Positions 52,614 through 61,089 of a stretch of DNA of 61,089 nt are shown here, in pieces (the stretch's first letter is position 1; each line of letters begins with the position of its first letter). The notes beneath the pieces are model-generated. The model was given only the letters and a program-made list of their open reading frames with translations, had not been told where the DNA came from and did not search any database. The position numbers and the translations under genes are program-made. Source of the DNA: Clostridia bacterium (GTDB lineage: Bacteria > Bacillota > Clostridia > Christensenellales > CAG-314); assembly GCA_017457305.1 (NCBI GenBank), contig JAFTHP010000029.1, positions 1-61,089 on the forward strand, read 5' to 3'.

Positions 52614-53534
52614 TCAATAAAAGTTGCTACCGTGGTAGGAGTATCGTTGGCTGATTAGCGAGCAAGCAAGCAGATACAGTCCACCACACACCACAAAGAA
52701 TATTATGCCCCAAATCCAATGGTATACAAGGAACATACCAATTGCTACTAGTATCATAAGGCCGTGAGCAATCCAAGTTACAAAATTCCAGTTAAATGCC
52801 GCCCCTAGCCAGTAGATTAGCGCTGAAATGATGGTTATTACCAACATAAAGGCGATTGTCAGCAAGCCTTGTTCGATGGACTGCCAAAACTTCATGCTGT
52901 CCGCGCCTGTTAGCACTGCGCCACAATACAAACACTCCCCGTTAAGCCAGCCGTGTGAGCCGTCCCCAAAAGGACAGGTGCTGTTCCAGTTGGAAGTTCC
53001 ACCTTGATTGCCACCTTGATCGGGGTTTCCTACAGGTTTTTCGATGTCGTAAATCCAAGCAAAAGCCGATGTCTTTTCGCATCTCAAGCATTTCCCTTTG
53101 CTCCAAAAGTGACCTTCTATTTTGCATTCTGTTTTTTTGCACCAGACACACACGTTGTTGTCGTCATATTCGTGGCGATCAAGCTTACAGCGTGATTTTC
53201 CACACCAGTTGCATTTTCCTTCCTCAAAGGCGTGGAAGCCCTTGTCGCAATTTGTCTTTCCGCATTTTGTGCACTCGCCCTTAACGTAGGAGTGTTCTCC
53301 CCTGTCGCAGTCGGCGGCATTGCAATATACGCACTGAGTAAAAACAGGTTTGCCATCTTCGTCGGTTATCCATTTGTGGTCTTCTTCAATGCAACGTGTC
53401 GCACCGCAATCCTTGCATTTGTAGCTAACGTAATTGTGGTATCCCCGTTTATCGCAAGATTCTTGGCAGGCGCTAAGGGCACAACAGCTTGCCACAATTA
53501 GTATCACAAGCAACACAGCAACTAATTTTTTCAT
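52614..53534 (-). CDS. Lipoprotein with Cys/His-rich repeats and C-terminal membrane helices
   Basis: 306 residues, AAGGAG site. Signal peptide with lipobox LSAC (Cys23). Residues ~25-165 hold six repeats of the form Cx(2)C[GNK]xxxCxxxxH, such as CTKCGKTNCDKGFHAFEEGK; a seventh CxxC comes just before residue 215. A Gly/Asn-rich linker lies near 172-185. Residues ~225-295 form three hydrophobic segments, so the protein may be both lipid-anchored and membrane-spanning. The repeat style matches the N-terminal domain of the binding protein at 24181. Not recognised as a named family; metal binding or redox is plausible. Confidence 0.75.
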   Translation of the reverse strand: MKKLVAVLLVILIVASCCALSACQESCDKRGYHNYVSYKCKDCGATRCIEEDHKWITDEDGKPVFTQCVYCNAADCDRGEHSYVKGECTKCGKTNCDKGFHAFEEGKCNWCGKSRCKLDRHEYDDNNVCVWCKKTECKIEGHFWSKGKCLRCEKTSAFAWIYDIEKPVGNPDQGGNQGGTSNWNSTCPFGDGSHGWLNGECLYCGAVLTGADSMKFWQSIEQGLLTIAFMLVITIISALIYWLGAAFNWNFVTWIAHGLMILVAIGMFLVYHWIWGIIFFVVCGGLYLLACSLISQRYSYHGSNFY

Positions 53535-53568
53535 CTATTTACTCCTTGTACAAAGGTTGTACTATCAA

Positions 53569-53597
53569 ATTGTACACCTGTTGAACCTTGTTGTCAA
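53569..53597 (-). promoter_or_regulatory. Promoter of the Cys/His-rich lipoprotein gene
   Basis: On the minus strand: perfect TTGACA (53597-53592), 17 nt spacer, TACAAT (53574-53569). Confidence 0.8.
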
Positions 53598-53631
53598 GTG
53601 ACGCACAAGAGCTGCTTTGTTGCAAAACAAA

Positions 53632-53665
53632 ACCACCGACGTCTTTTTTTTTTGCTGTCGGTGGT
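53632..53665 (-). terminator. pth terminator
   Basis: ACCACCGAC (53632-53640) and GTCGGTGGT (53657-53665) form a 9 bp stem with a 16 nt loop; on the minus strand it runs into TTTGTTTTG. Confidence 0.65.
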
Positions 53666-53698
53666 GTGTAATTTTTGTTCAATGATGTTTTTTTTGAG

Positions 53699-54265
53699 TT
53701 ACTTTTTGATGTTGTGGTGTTGCATTACAACGTCAATATCTGTGCCGTTCACAAATTCAGCAATTCCGTCGGCCGCATTTTGCAAAACGTCGTCCAGTAT
53801 GGCGTGATCGTCGGCGGTAATTTGGCTTAGAACAAAGTCAACTAGCGCCATTGGGGTTTCCTTTTTGATGCCCACACGGAAGCGGACAAAGTTTTCCGTG
53901 CCCAGTAGCTTTACAATGTTGCGCATACCGTTGTGTGTGCCGGCAGAGCCTTCCTTGCGGATGCGTAGTGCACCCATTGGTATGTCTATGTCGTCGTATA
54001 CCACAACAAGGTTACCCTTTTCAATCTTGTACTTGTTAACTAGCTCTACAAGTGCTTCTCCGCTGAGATTCATATAGGTAACGGGTTTGGCAATTATGAC
54101 CTTTTGACCGTTAACAATGGTGTGTGCGGTAACGCTTTTGCACTCTCCCTTGCTAAAGGTTGCGCCTAGCTTTTGGGCAAGCTTATCCACGCACAAAAAA
54201 CCCATGTTGTGGAAGGTATTTAGATATTTTTTGTCGGGATTTCCCAATCCAACTACCAGATACAT
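53699..54265 (-). CDS. pth: Peptidyl-tRNA hydrolase
   Basis: 188 residues. MYLVVGLGNPDKKYLNTFHNMGF carries the conserved Asn and catalytic His; KPVTYMNLSGEAL and VVYDDIDIPMGALRIR hold the other active-site residues (Asp in YDDID). Recycles tRNA from peptidyl-tRNA that drops off the ribosome. Divergent from mfd, a common pairing in Bacillota. Confidence 0.96.
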   Translation of the reverse strand: MYLVVGLGNPDKKYLNTFHNMGFLCVDKLAQKLGATFSKGECKSVTAHTIVNGQKVIIAKPVTYMNLSGEALVELVNKYKIEKGNLVVVYDDIDIPMGALRIRKEGSAGTHNGMRNIVKLLGTENFVRFRVGIKKETPMALVDFVLSQITADDHAILDDVLQNAADGIAEFVNGTDIDVVMQHHNIKK

Positions 54266-54301
54266 TGCTCGGTAACCACCTTTTTGTGTTGTTCTAGTAG
54301 T

Positions 54302-54330
54302 ATTTTAGCACACAATTTTTCTTTTGTAAA
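54302..54330 (-). promoter_or_regulatory. pth promoter
   Basis: On the minus strand: TTTACA (54330-54325), 17 nt, TAAAAT (54307-54302), preceded by TGC (extended -10). Confidence 0.75.
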
Positions 54331-54347
54331 CAAAACTGCTTGTAAGG

Positions 54348-54376
54348 TTTACTTGTGGACAAATTTGTGCTATACT
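54348..54376 (+). promoter_or_regulatory. mfd promoter
   Basis: TTTACT (54348-54353), 17 nt, TATACT (54371-54376). The boxes are identical to those of the PIG-L gene promoter at 60099-60127. Confidence 0.7.
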
Positions 54377-54418
54377 AACTGCACGACAGCGCAAAACAAG
54401 TCCGCTGTTGGCAGAAAA

Positions 54419-57400
54419 ATGCACTTTTTTAACAGAGTAAACAACACACAAGCATATCAACAATTGTTGCTAGACACCCGTGATAAAAATTTTATCACGG
54501 CTTTTGGCGTGCAACCAAACGAAAAACCCTTTATTGCCGCAAGCGTGGAAGGCTTTTGTTTGTATGTGTGTAGCGACTACGTAGAAAGTCAAAAAGTGCT
54601 TCGAGCAATGCAAGCTTTGACAAACAACAAGGTGGTGTACGTTCCATCTAGAGATGACGTTTTGCTGTACAAAGCCAACGCATCCAAGAACGTTGTATAC
54701 CAACGCAACTATGCATTGCACAGTATATTGAGTGGCACTGCGGTGGGTGCAGTAGTTTGCATTGACGCACTAATGCAATTTTTGCCACTACAACAAAAGT
54801 TTACTAGCGACTGCTTTACGTTGCAAAAGGGTGTCTGCTACGACACGTCAATGGTAGTTAGTCAACTTGTTGCCTGCGGATACACTCGTACCGACGGTAT
54901 CTCTGCCGAAGGGGAATTTGTAATGCGTGGCGACATTTTGGATATTATGTTGCCATTTGGTCAACACTTCCGTGTAGACTTTTGGGATGACGAAGTGGAA
55001 AAAATCAGCCAAGTTGGGGAAGATAACCTTTCCGTGCAACAGGTGGATAGCTTTGACGTTTTCCCCTTGTACGATACAACTGGGCTGGATGCAGCCAACC
55101 TTGCCAAGGTTCAGTCTTTGGTGGATAAATCCAAGCTTTCCCCAAATGCCAAAACTCGCTTGACGGATATAGTGGGCAGTTTGGCTCTGCAAGCTGGGGA
55201 TACCGTTGCCGACTCGGTGTGGTTGTTGCCATTTATGCAAAGTTCAACACTAGGACACTACCTTCCCGAAAATACCCTTGTGTTGTGGGACGAACCAAAA
55301 ATGCTCAATTCCCGCGTGGAGTTTTTGTACAAGGAGCACGGCACCCGTATAGCTAACCTTACAGTTGCTGGGGAGGTGTTGCCATTGCACTTTACCTCCT
55401 TGGTGGAAGAAAGCAAGGTTTTTGAGTTGCCTTTCCATCAGTTATCCTTGCAAACGTTGCCCTATGCTGTGCCAAACTTCCAGCCACAGGCAATCCACAA
55501 GTTCAAAACGGGCGCATTACCTAGCTACGCCAACAACGAGCAAGCCCTTGCAAGGGATATTTCCAACTGGAAGCAAACGGGCTACGAAGTGGTTGTGCTT
55601 GCTGGGGAAGACGGTGTAGCGCCCACACAAAGCAAATTGGCCGACGAAAAGGTTTACTTGTTGTCGGCAGATAAAATGGCTACAGGCCAAGCTGACGGCC
55701 TCATTTTGCCCGTTGCGTTGGAGCGCGGATACGTTTCCCACACCAACAAGCTTGTAATCATCGGCACACGCGACCTAGGTCGTGGTGTAAACAGACAATC
55801 CATTAGAAAAAGCAAAAAACAAGCCTTTTTGTCGGTGGAAAAGGGGGACTACGTTGTTCACGACACCCACGGCATTGGCTTGTGCGAAGGTATACAAAAA
55901 ATTACTTCCCCCAGTGGCGAAACAAAGGACTACGTTGTTGTCTTGTACAAAAACGGCGACAAATTGTACGTTCCGGTGGATTCCACCAATATGCTTTCTC
56001 GCTATTCTGGCGGAGAAAATCCCACTCTCAGTAGGCTAGGTGGAGAGGACTTTGCTCGCGTCAAAAACAAGGTAAAAAGTGGTATCAAGGAGATGTCCAT
56101 CAACCTGCTCAAGCTATATGCCGAGCGGGAAAAGGCGCGCGGATTTAAGTACCACATTGATAGCTACCTAACGGAAGAGTTCCAACAGTACTTCCCCTTT
56201 GTTGCCACTGAGGACCAAATCAAGTGTCAGCAGGAAATTGCCAAAGACTTAACTAGCGACCGCATTATGGACAGGGTGCTTGTTGGCGACGTTGGCTACG
56301 GCAAAACGGAAGTAGCAATGCGTGCCGCCTTTGACGTTGTATCCAACGGTTACCAAGTGGCGGTGCTTGCTCCCACAACAATTTTGTCCGAACAGCACTA
56401 CAAAACCTTTTGTCAGCGCATGGCGCCATTTGATATCCGTGTGGAGTGTCTAAACCGCTTCCGCAATGCCGAGCAACAGGCGGCAATCGTCAAGGACGTG
56501 GCGCTAGGAAAGGTGGATATTTTGATAGGTACGCACAGGTTACTGTCCAAAGATGTACAGTTTAACAAGCTTGGTTTGCTTATTTTGGACGAAGAACAGC
56601 GCTTTGGTGTGGAACACAAGGAAAAGATAAAGTCCATCAAAACCAACGTGGACGTGCTTACAATGAGCGCAACACCTATCCCACGAACCTTGCATATGGC
56701 GCTATCTGGCATCCGAGATATTTCCACAATAACCACACCGCCCGTAGAAAGGATGGCGGTAGAAACCTTCGTTGTGGAGGAAGGCGACTCCCTTTTGTGC
56801 GACGTTATAACCCGTGAATTAGCCCGTGGTGGACAGGTCTACTGCGTGTACAACAAGGTGCAAAGTATCGACTCCTTTGCCCACAACCTGCAACAACTGT
56901 TGCCACAGGCAAAAATAATTGTGGCTCACGGACAAATGGCGGAAACGGCTCTTGAAGATGCTGTTTTGAAGTTCAGCCAAGGTCAAGGGGATATTTTGGT
57001 GTGCACAACCATCATCGAAAACGGCATCGACATACCCAACGCCAACACCTTGGTTGTTATGGACGCAGATAAGCTTGGTTTGTCACAGCTGTATCAGCTT
57101 CGTGGCAGGGTAGGCCGTAGCAACAAGCTGGCTTATGCATACTTTTTGTATCGCAAGGACAAGATACTTAGCGAAGTTGCCTACAAGCGACTTTCTTCCA
57201 TCACCGAGTACAGCGAACTGGGTAGTGGCTTCAAAATTGCCATGAAGGACCTAGAAATTCGTGGTGCAGGCAACATTTTGGGCAAGGAACAGCACGGCCA
57301 TATGGTCAAGGTCGGTTACGATATGTACGCGCGTTTGCTCAAGGAAACGGTTGCCGAACTCAAGGGAGAAAAGATTATCCCACAAATTCACACCGATATT

Positions 57401-57829
57401 GAAATTGATATCGAAGCATACGCACCTGATAACTATATTCCATTGCAACGTCAACGCATGGACTTTTATCAACAGCTTGCTTCCTGCAAAACAATGGAGG
57501 AGCTTGCCACAGCCGAGCAAAACGTGGTGGACGTGTACGGCACAATGCCACGTCAGGTACAAAACTTGTTTGTGGTATCCAAGCTCAAGGTGCTTGCCAA
57601 CAACGCAGGCATTTGCAAGGTGACAGTTAAACCAGGTCGCGGAGAACTGACCTTTGCCACACGCGAGCATATGATGAAAAAGGAAGTGTTCGAGGCACTG
57701 TCTGCTAGCGGCGATAGGGTTACCCCATCCAGCGCAAACTACAGTGTGGTGTTTGCTTCCACCGATTTTCTTCAAAGGGAGCGTTTGATTGGCGCCATAG
57801 TAGAATTTTTGCAAAGATTACAAGGGTAA
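54419..57829 (+). CDS. mfd: Transcription-repair coupling factor Mfd
   Basis: 1136 residues from ATG 54419; the longer frame upstream would include the promoter, so it is rejected, although the ribosome binding site here is weak. N-terminal UvrB-like region, RNA polymerase-interacting domain from about residue 465 (VEKGDYVVHDTHGIGLCEGI), then the translocase: Walker A GDVGYGKTEVA (~623), DEEQ box (~724), MSATPIPRTLHM. Conserved GRVGRSNK and the TRG segment follow. Removes stalled RNA polymerase at lesions and recruits UvrA. The C terminus is the D7 domain. Confidence 0.96.
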   Translation: MHFFNRVNNTQAYQQLLLDTRDKNFITAFGVQPNEKPFIAASVEGFCLYVCSDYVESQKVLRAMQALTNNKVVYVPSRDDVLLYKANASKNVVYQRNYALHSILSGTAVGAVVCIDALMQFLPLQQKFTSDCFTLQKGVCYDTSMVVSQLVACGYTRTDGISAEGEFVMRGDILDIMLPFGQHFRVDFWDDEVEKISQVGEDNLSVQQVDSFDVFPLYDTTGLDAANLAKVQSLVDKSKLSPNAKTRLTDIVGSLALQAGDTVADSVWLLPFMQSSTLGHYLPENTLVLWDEPKMLNSRVEFLYKEHGTRIANLTVAGEVLPLHFTSLVEESKVFELPFHQLSLQTLPYAVPNFQPQAIHKFKTGALPSYANNEQALARDISNWKQTGYEVVVLAGEDGVAPTQSKLADEKVYLLSADKMATGQADGLILPVALERGYVSHTNKLVIIGTRDLGRGVNRQSIRKSKKQAFLSVEKGDYVVHDTHGIGLCEGIQKITSPSGETKDYVVVLYKNGDKLYVPVDSTNMLSRYSGGENPTLSRLGGEDFARVKNKVKSGIKEMSINLLKLYAEREKARGFKYHIDSYLTEEFQQYFPFVATEDQIKCQQEIAKDLTSDRIMDRVLVGDVGYGKTEVAMRAAFDVVSNGYQVAVLAPTTILSEQHYKTFCQRMAPFDIRVECLNRFRNAEQQAAIVKDVALGKVDILIGTHRLLSKDVQFNKLGLLILDEEQRFGVEHKEKIKSIKTNVDVLTMSATPIPRTLHMALSGIRDISTITTPPVERMAVETFVVEEGDSLLCDVITRELARGGQVYCVYNKVQSIDSFAHNLQQLLPQAKIIVAHGQMAETALEDAVLKFSQGQGDILVCTTIIENGIDIPNANTLVVMDADKLGLSQLYQLRGRVGRSNKLAYAYFLYRKDKILSEVAYKRLSSITEYSELGSGFKIAMKDLEIRGAGNILGKEQHGHMVKVGYDMYARLLKETVAELKGEKIIPQIHTDIEIDIEAYAPDNYIPLQRQRMDFYQQLASCKTMEELATAEQNVVDVYGTMPRQVQNLFVVSKLKVLANNAGICKVTVKPGRGELTFATREHMMKKEVFEALSASGDRVTPSSANYSVVFASTDFLQRERLIGAIVEFLQRLQG

Positions 57830-57855
57830 TCGGGCAAAAAAGTCCGTCAAACTGC

Positions 57856-57884
57856 TTGCCAATTATCGCGTATAAATGTATAAT
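57856..57884 (+). promoter_or_regulatory. Promoter of the PrsA/SurA-like gene
   Basis: TTGCCA (57856-57861), 17 nt, perfect TATAAT (57879-57884), about 27 nt after the mfd stop. Confidence 0.8.
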
Positions 57885-57947
57885 AGATAGGTATAGGTGG
57901 TGTTTGCCCTGTGGGCAACATCTTCTAATAATTTAGGAGTAAAAAAA

Positions 57948-59756
57948 ATGAAAAGAGTTACTAAAATACTTACACTAATCTTGGTAGCCGTTATGGTTCT
58001 TAGCGTATTTTCCAGCTGCGCAATGTTCGGCACAAACGTAAAGAAGTACCGTGCATCAACAGCAATCAACGTGGGCGACGAAAAAATAACTGTTGCTAAG
58101 GTTTCTGATACTTTCTACAACTACTACAATACTTACTATTCCTACATCAGTCAGGGATATATTTCTGTAGAGCAAGTTTTCGAAATGGCAGTACAATCCT
58201 TGTACGAACAAATGATCAAGGTTGACGCTTACAAAAAGAACAATCAACCTGTTGACCACGCGTTGAGTAATTTCTGCCATAACAGCGACTACCTAGCACT
58301 AGAAGAAGCAGAATTTTGCATTAACTATGTAAAATATTTGATTTACACTTCTATCGATGACGAAGTAGAAACAGAACTTGCTAAGGATTACACATTTGAA
58401 GCAGAAGAAGCTGAAGATACTTCTCGTGACTTTACAGAACTTGAAAAGGTTGCTGATTACGCATCCTATGCAGAATATTTGTATGCTCAAAACTACATCA
58501 ACGAAGATATGGACGAATACCTTGCTGAATACTACACAGCAGGCCTAAGCTACGACGTATCCGAAGACAAGATGGTTGCTGAATACAAATCTGCTAGCCA
58601 AATCAAGTACAACCAACTCAAGGACCGTTACGAAGGCAGCGAAGAATTTGTTTCCTTGGAAGACTACAACGAAATCGTTGACGATATTTTTGACAAGTAC
58701 GTTTCTTCCATTGAAGAAAGCTACCAACAATCTTTGGAAGAATTCCTTGTTTACCAAGCAGAAGACGTTGTTGCATCCATGGTTGCTAACAAGTACACAT
58801 ATGGTTTCTACAAAGATTTGGAAAACGAAGCTCGCATCAAGACAGAACTTCAACAAAGATGGGAAGCTGCCAAGGCTGATGCCGAAATGGGTTACCTTTT
58901 GGACGACGACTTTGAAACAGCAATCGAATCTTTGGGTGCTTCTTCCTTCATCTACAGCATCCCTGCACAATATGCTGATTCCTACATCTTTGTAAAGAAC
59001 ATCCTTGTTCCTTTCAATGCTGCTCAAACAGAAACTCTCAACAACCTTGCAGCTATCCTTGGCGATACAGACAAAAACAGCGACGAATACATTGCTCAAC
59101 GCAATATGATCGCTGCACAAATCGTTGCTGACGATTTCCTTTCCACAAAGGACGAAGATGGCAACTATACTAAGGTAGAAGGTTTGTTCAAGTTCGAAGG
59201 CGGCAAGTTGATTATCAACCCAACAGGCGCTCTTGGTGCTTACTTTGGCGATAACGGCGTTGTAACAGCTATGGACGGCAAAACAAAGACCGAAACTGTT
59301 ATTGAACTTATGAAGCAATACAACACAGATATCGGCCAACACACATCTTTGTACGACTACGTTGTTCGCGTTGACGATCCAGCTAACTACACTCACAAGT
59401 GGGTTGACGAATTTGTTCAAGCTAGCAAGGAAGTTGCTGCATTGGGCGAAAACACATACTCCATTTGCGTTTCCGACTACGGTGTACACATTGTTTACCA
59501 CAGCGGTAAGGTTGTAGCTGACGTTCCTAACTGGGACGAAATGACAACTCCAGGAACAGTTGCTTACAGATTGTTCAAGGCTTTCTACGCAGAAGAAATG
59601 AGCGAACTTGTTAACGAAGCTTACGAAACTGAAAGAGATAACTACTACAAGACTCTCATCACAAAGACAGCTAACCTAGACAAGCTTGCGGAAGATAGCG
59701 GTATCGTATTTGACTTTGAACACACAATCGAAGTTGAAGAAGAAGATGCAGAATAA
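57948..59756 (+). CDS. SurA/PrsA-like foldase lipoprotein
   Basis: 602 residues from ATG 57948 (TAGGAG upstream). Signal peptide with lipobox FSSC (about Cys24). INVGDEKITVAKVSDTFYNY followed by SVEQVFEMAVQSLYEQMIK matches the start of SurA-N/trigger-factor-like chaperone domains. A parvulin-type end is suggested by ICVSDYGVHIVYHSG near residue 515. A long acidic helical middle (Glu/Asp/Tyr-rich) makes it about twice the size of PrsA, and a full catalytic parvulin core is not evident. Genes of this type often follow mfd in Bacillota. Likely helps fold exported proteins; isomerase activity is uncertain. Confidence 0.75.
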   Translation: MKRVTKILTLILVAVMVLSVFSSCAMFGTNVKKYRASTAINVGDEKITVAKVSDTFYNYYNTYYSYISQGYISVEQVFEMAVQSLYEQMIKVDAYKKNNQPVDHALSNFCHNSDYLALEEAEFCINYVKYLIYTSIDDEVETELAKDYTFEAEEAEDTSRDFTELEKVADYASYAEYLYAQNYINEDMDEYLAEYYTAGLSYDVSEDKMVAEYKSASQIKYNQLKDRYEGSEEFVSLEDYNEIVDDIFDKYVSSIEESYQQSLEEFLVYQAEDVVASMVANKYTYGFYKDLENEARIKTELQQRWEAAKADAEMGYLLDDDFETAIESLGASSFIYSIPAQYADSYIFVKNILVPFNAAQTETLNNLAAILGDTDKNSDEYIAQRNMIAAQIVADDFLSTKDEDGNYTKVEGLFKFEGGKLIINPTGALGAYFGDNGVVTAMDGKTKTETVIELMKQYNTDIGQHTSLYDYVVRVDDPANYTHKWVDEFVQASKEVAALGENTYSICVSDYGVHIVYHSGKVVADVPNWDEMTTPGTVAYRLFKAFYAEEMSELVNEAYETERDNYYKTLITKTANLDKLAEDSGIVFDFEHTIEVEEEDAE

Positions 59757-59777
59757 TTGATTTTCTAAATAACCTAC

Positions 59778-59811
59778 AAAACCCTTTGTCAATTGCGGCA
59801 AAGGGTTTTTT
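59778..59811 (+). terminator. Terminator of the foldase gene
   Basis: AAACCCTTTG / CAAAGGGTTT stem (59778-59787, 59799-59808), loop 11 nt, followed by a T-run. Confidence 0.92.
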
Positions 59812-60098
59812 GCTACTAATTTGTAGCATAGTGATAGTCTTTTCGCTCAACAAGCACAATTATACCGCAACGCGTTAAGCCAATGTGCTAGTGACACAAT
59901 GGATATACTGTGCGACGTCCCCAACGCAGCTCTATCACAACACCTTAGCCTTGTTCCGCGACCTAGCCCCTTTACACAATTGAGCCTCTGGTGAATAACA
60001 CTGTACTTGCGACTTGGACTCGCCATTGCGGTGGAAGGGTGACAGGGCAAACAACATCCAACCCAATCGCAGTTTGCACTTATTGTACAATTTGCATA
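59812..60098. other. Intergenic stretch without a supported gene
   Basis: A minus-strand frame at 59847-60050 has no ribosome binding site and no recognisable product. A GCGACGTCCCCAACGCA segment near 59912 matches one near 11708, and CGCCATTGCGGTGG near 60021 is a small hairpin; both look like repeat debris. Confidence 0.45.
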
Positions 60099-60127
60099 TT
60101 TACTTTACCTTGCAAAAGTGGTATACT
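60099..60127 (+). promoter_or_regulatory. Promoter of the PIG-L deacetylase gene
   Basis: TTTACT (60099-60104), 17 nt, TATACT (60122-60127), 35 nt before the ATG. Confidence 0.75.
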
Positions 60128-60162
60128 AATAGATAGTGATGTGATAAAAAGGAGAAAAAACA

Positions 60163-60921
60163 ATGTTTCTTTCTATTTTGAAAAAAGCTATGCCTTTGCC
60201 AAAACTATTGAAGCAACAAAAATTTTTGTTTGTTGGGCCACACCCGGACGATATCGAAGTGGCTTGTGGTAGCACAGTTGCCAAGCTTGTCAAAATGGGC
60301 AAGCAAGTGACCTTTTTGGTGGTCACAGATGGCCGTGTGGGCGCCGTTGACAAGTCGCTAACAGAAGAGCAAATCGTGGCTATTCGCCAGCAGGAAGCCA
60401 GCAAATCGGCCGAGCTACTAGGGGTTAGCAACTTGATTATGTTGCCCTATCACGATGGTGGCGATTACGACCTGGCCAGTGTAAAAAAGGATGTTGTGTC
60501 GGCAATTTTGCAAACGCAACCAGACGTTGTATTCTGCCCTGATTATGCCGTTATTTCGGAGTGTCATCCCGATCATCTTCAAGTTGGACAAGTAGTCACA
60601 CAAGCGGTGTTTTGCGCCTCCTGGGGCAAATTAACGGCTCGTATTGGACTAGAAGGAGCTGTGCCCAATATCACACTCGCCTACTACTACACCGACAAGC
60701 CCAACAGCTACATAGGCGTCAAAAAATGCCTTGCAACACATATGCAAGCGGTGCGATGCCACATGTCCCAGTTTACCGAGCAGGAGTTTGCAAATTTGCA
60801 AAAATACTTTACAATCAGGCAGCTTCGCTTTGGATTTAGAACCTTCAAGGGTAGAGCCGATGGCTATCGTGTGTTAGGGGCTGCCCATCAACATTGCTTC
60901 CCAGAAATAAACGAATTTTAA
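60163..60921 (+). CDS. PIG-L family deacetylase
   Basis: 252 residues; AAAGGAG site. The zinc-binding motif HPDD appears in VGPHPDDIEVACGST (about residues 26-40), and ECHPDHLQVG supplies the third ligand. The family removes acetyl groups from N-acetylglucosaminyl conjugates (bacillithiol, mycothiol, GPI or antibiotic precursors) or related substrates. No bacillithiol synthesis partner is in the window, so the substrate is open. A copy of repeat R begins 18 nt after its stop. Confidence 0.88.
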   Translation: MFLSILKKAMPLPKLLKQQKFLFVGPHPDDIEVACGSTVAKLVKMGKQVTFLVVTDGRVGAVDKSLTEEQIVAIRQQEASKSAELLGVSNLIMLPYHDGGDYDLASVKKDVVSAILQTQPDVVFCPDYAVISECHPDHLQVGQVVTQAVFCASWGKLTARIGLEGAVPNITLAYYYTDKPNSYIGVKKCLATHMQAVRCHMSQFTEQEFANLQKYFTIRQLRFGFRTFKGRADGYRVLGAAHQHCFPEINEF

Positions 60922-60938
60922 GGCGATATCACAAGCTC

Positions 60939-61089
60939 TGATTGGTTTTTGGCTGTACAACACTGCGCAATCATCTGTGTTTTGTTCAGTCAGGTACCTC
61001 CAGTAACTTCCTTCACAACAACACAGCCCTTGCTGGTGTTCTACTAGCCAAATCGCCTTGTGGCTAACCAATCATTTCTTGTTCCATCG
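60939..61089 (+). repeat. Dispersed repeat R, copy 3 (runs off the window)
   Basis: GATTGGTTTTTGGCTG, AATCATCTGTGTTTTG, TTCAGTCAGGTACCTCCAGT and GGCTAACCAATCA match copies 1 and 2 at 9112-9546 in the same order and spacing. It is more diverged than copies 1 and 2 are from each other. Like copy 1, it starts immediately downstream of a plus-strand gene. Confidence 0.8.

Noticed and set aside
59847..60050. Minus-strand 67-codon open frame
   Set aside because: No ribosome binding site and Cys/Ser/Arg-rich composition typical of a chance frame through repeat debris.

Overview
The window looks like chromosomal DNA of a low-to-moderate GC Gram-positive bacterium of the Bacillota, most likely an uncultured gut-type Clostridia (possibly Christensenellales-like; the rank below class is a guess). 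Reasons: strong AGGAGG ribosome binding sites, sigma-A promoters with 16-18 nt spacers, N-terminal lipoboxes, a DnaD plus DnaC/DnaI-type helicase-loading pair, zinc-type S14, and a KOW-domain gene between map and infA inside a complete S10-spc-alpha ribosomal cluster.

Layout. 1-476: 3' end of a DnaD/replisome-organiser-like gene and a decayed second copy of its tail. 658-9101: a probable operon of a binding-protein ABC importer (lipoprotein, duplicated-domain permease, ATPase), an RDD membrane protein, SurE and two class II aldolases. 9102-12425: repeat-rich DNA (three repeat families) around a third aldolase and a histidine phosphatase. 12426-13571: fucO. 13724-14640: mgtC/sapB family gene on the minus strand with a triplicated 3' end. 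14907-17266: DnaC-like loader and a DnaD protein with about four DnaD-type repeats (minus strand), divergent from a 1051-residue SMC-like coiled-coil protein whose ATPase motifs are all degenerate (17502-20657). 21299-23430: thpR and an M1-family peptidase lipoprotein (minus strand). 24181-33967: an oligopeptide-type ABC importer in which every subunit is enlarged, the binding protein by a Cys/His-rich domain and the two ATPases by helical insertions. 34132-34527: a DUF3899 protein. 35016-51058: the ribosomal/secY/adk/map/infA/rpoA cluster, 29 genes on one strand. 51264 to the end: a flavodiiron protein, a second Cys/His-rich lipoprotein, pth, mfd, a PrsA/SurA-like lipoprotein, and a PIG-L deacetylase followed by a third copy of a dispersed repeat.

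How it fits together. The first ABC importer belongs to the iron/polyamine/phosphonate/hexose-phosphate (AfuABC-like) superfamily and is followed by enzymes that act on phosphorylated sugars or phosphate esters (SurE, three aldolases, histidine phosphatase) and by lactaldehyde reductase; a phosphosugar uptake and use locus is a reasonable but unproven reading. The second importer probably takes up peptides.

The least expected signals are: (i) short tandem copies of gene 3' ends, still encoding the C-terminal residues and stop, next to mgtC and the DnaD-like gene, with related tandem repeats downstream of thpR and an aldolase; (ii) the SMC-like pseudo-ATPase divergent from dnaD-dnaC; (iii) the Opp-type transporter with insertions in all subunits; (iv) shared extracellular CxxC/His repeat domains on two lipoproteins. 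No tRNA, rRNA, CRISPR array, transposase or phage structural gene was seen.
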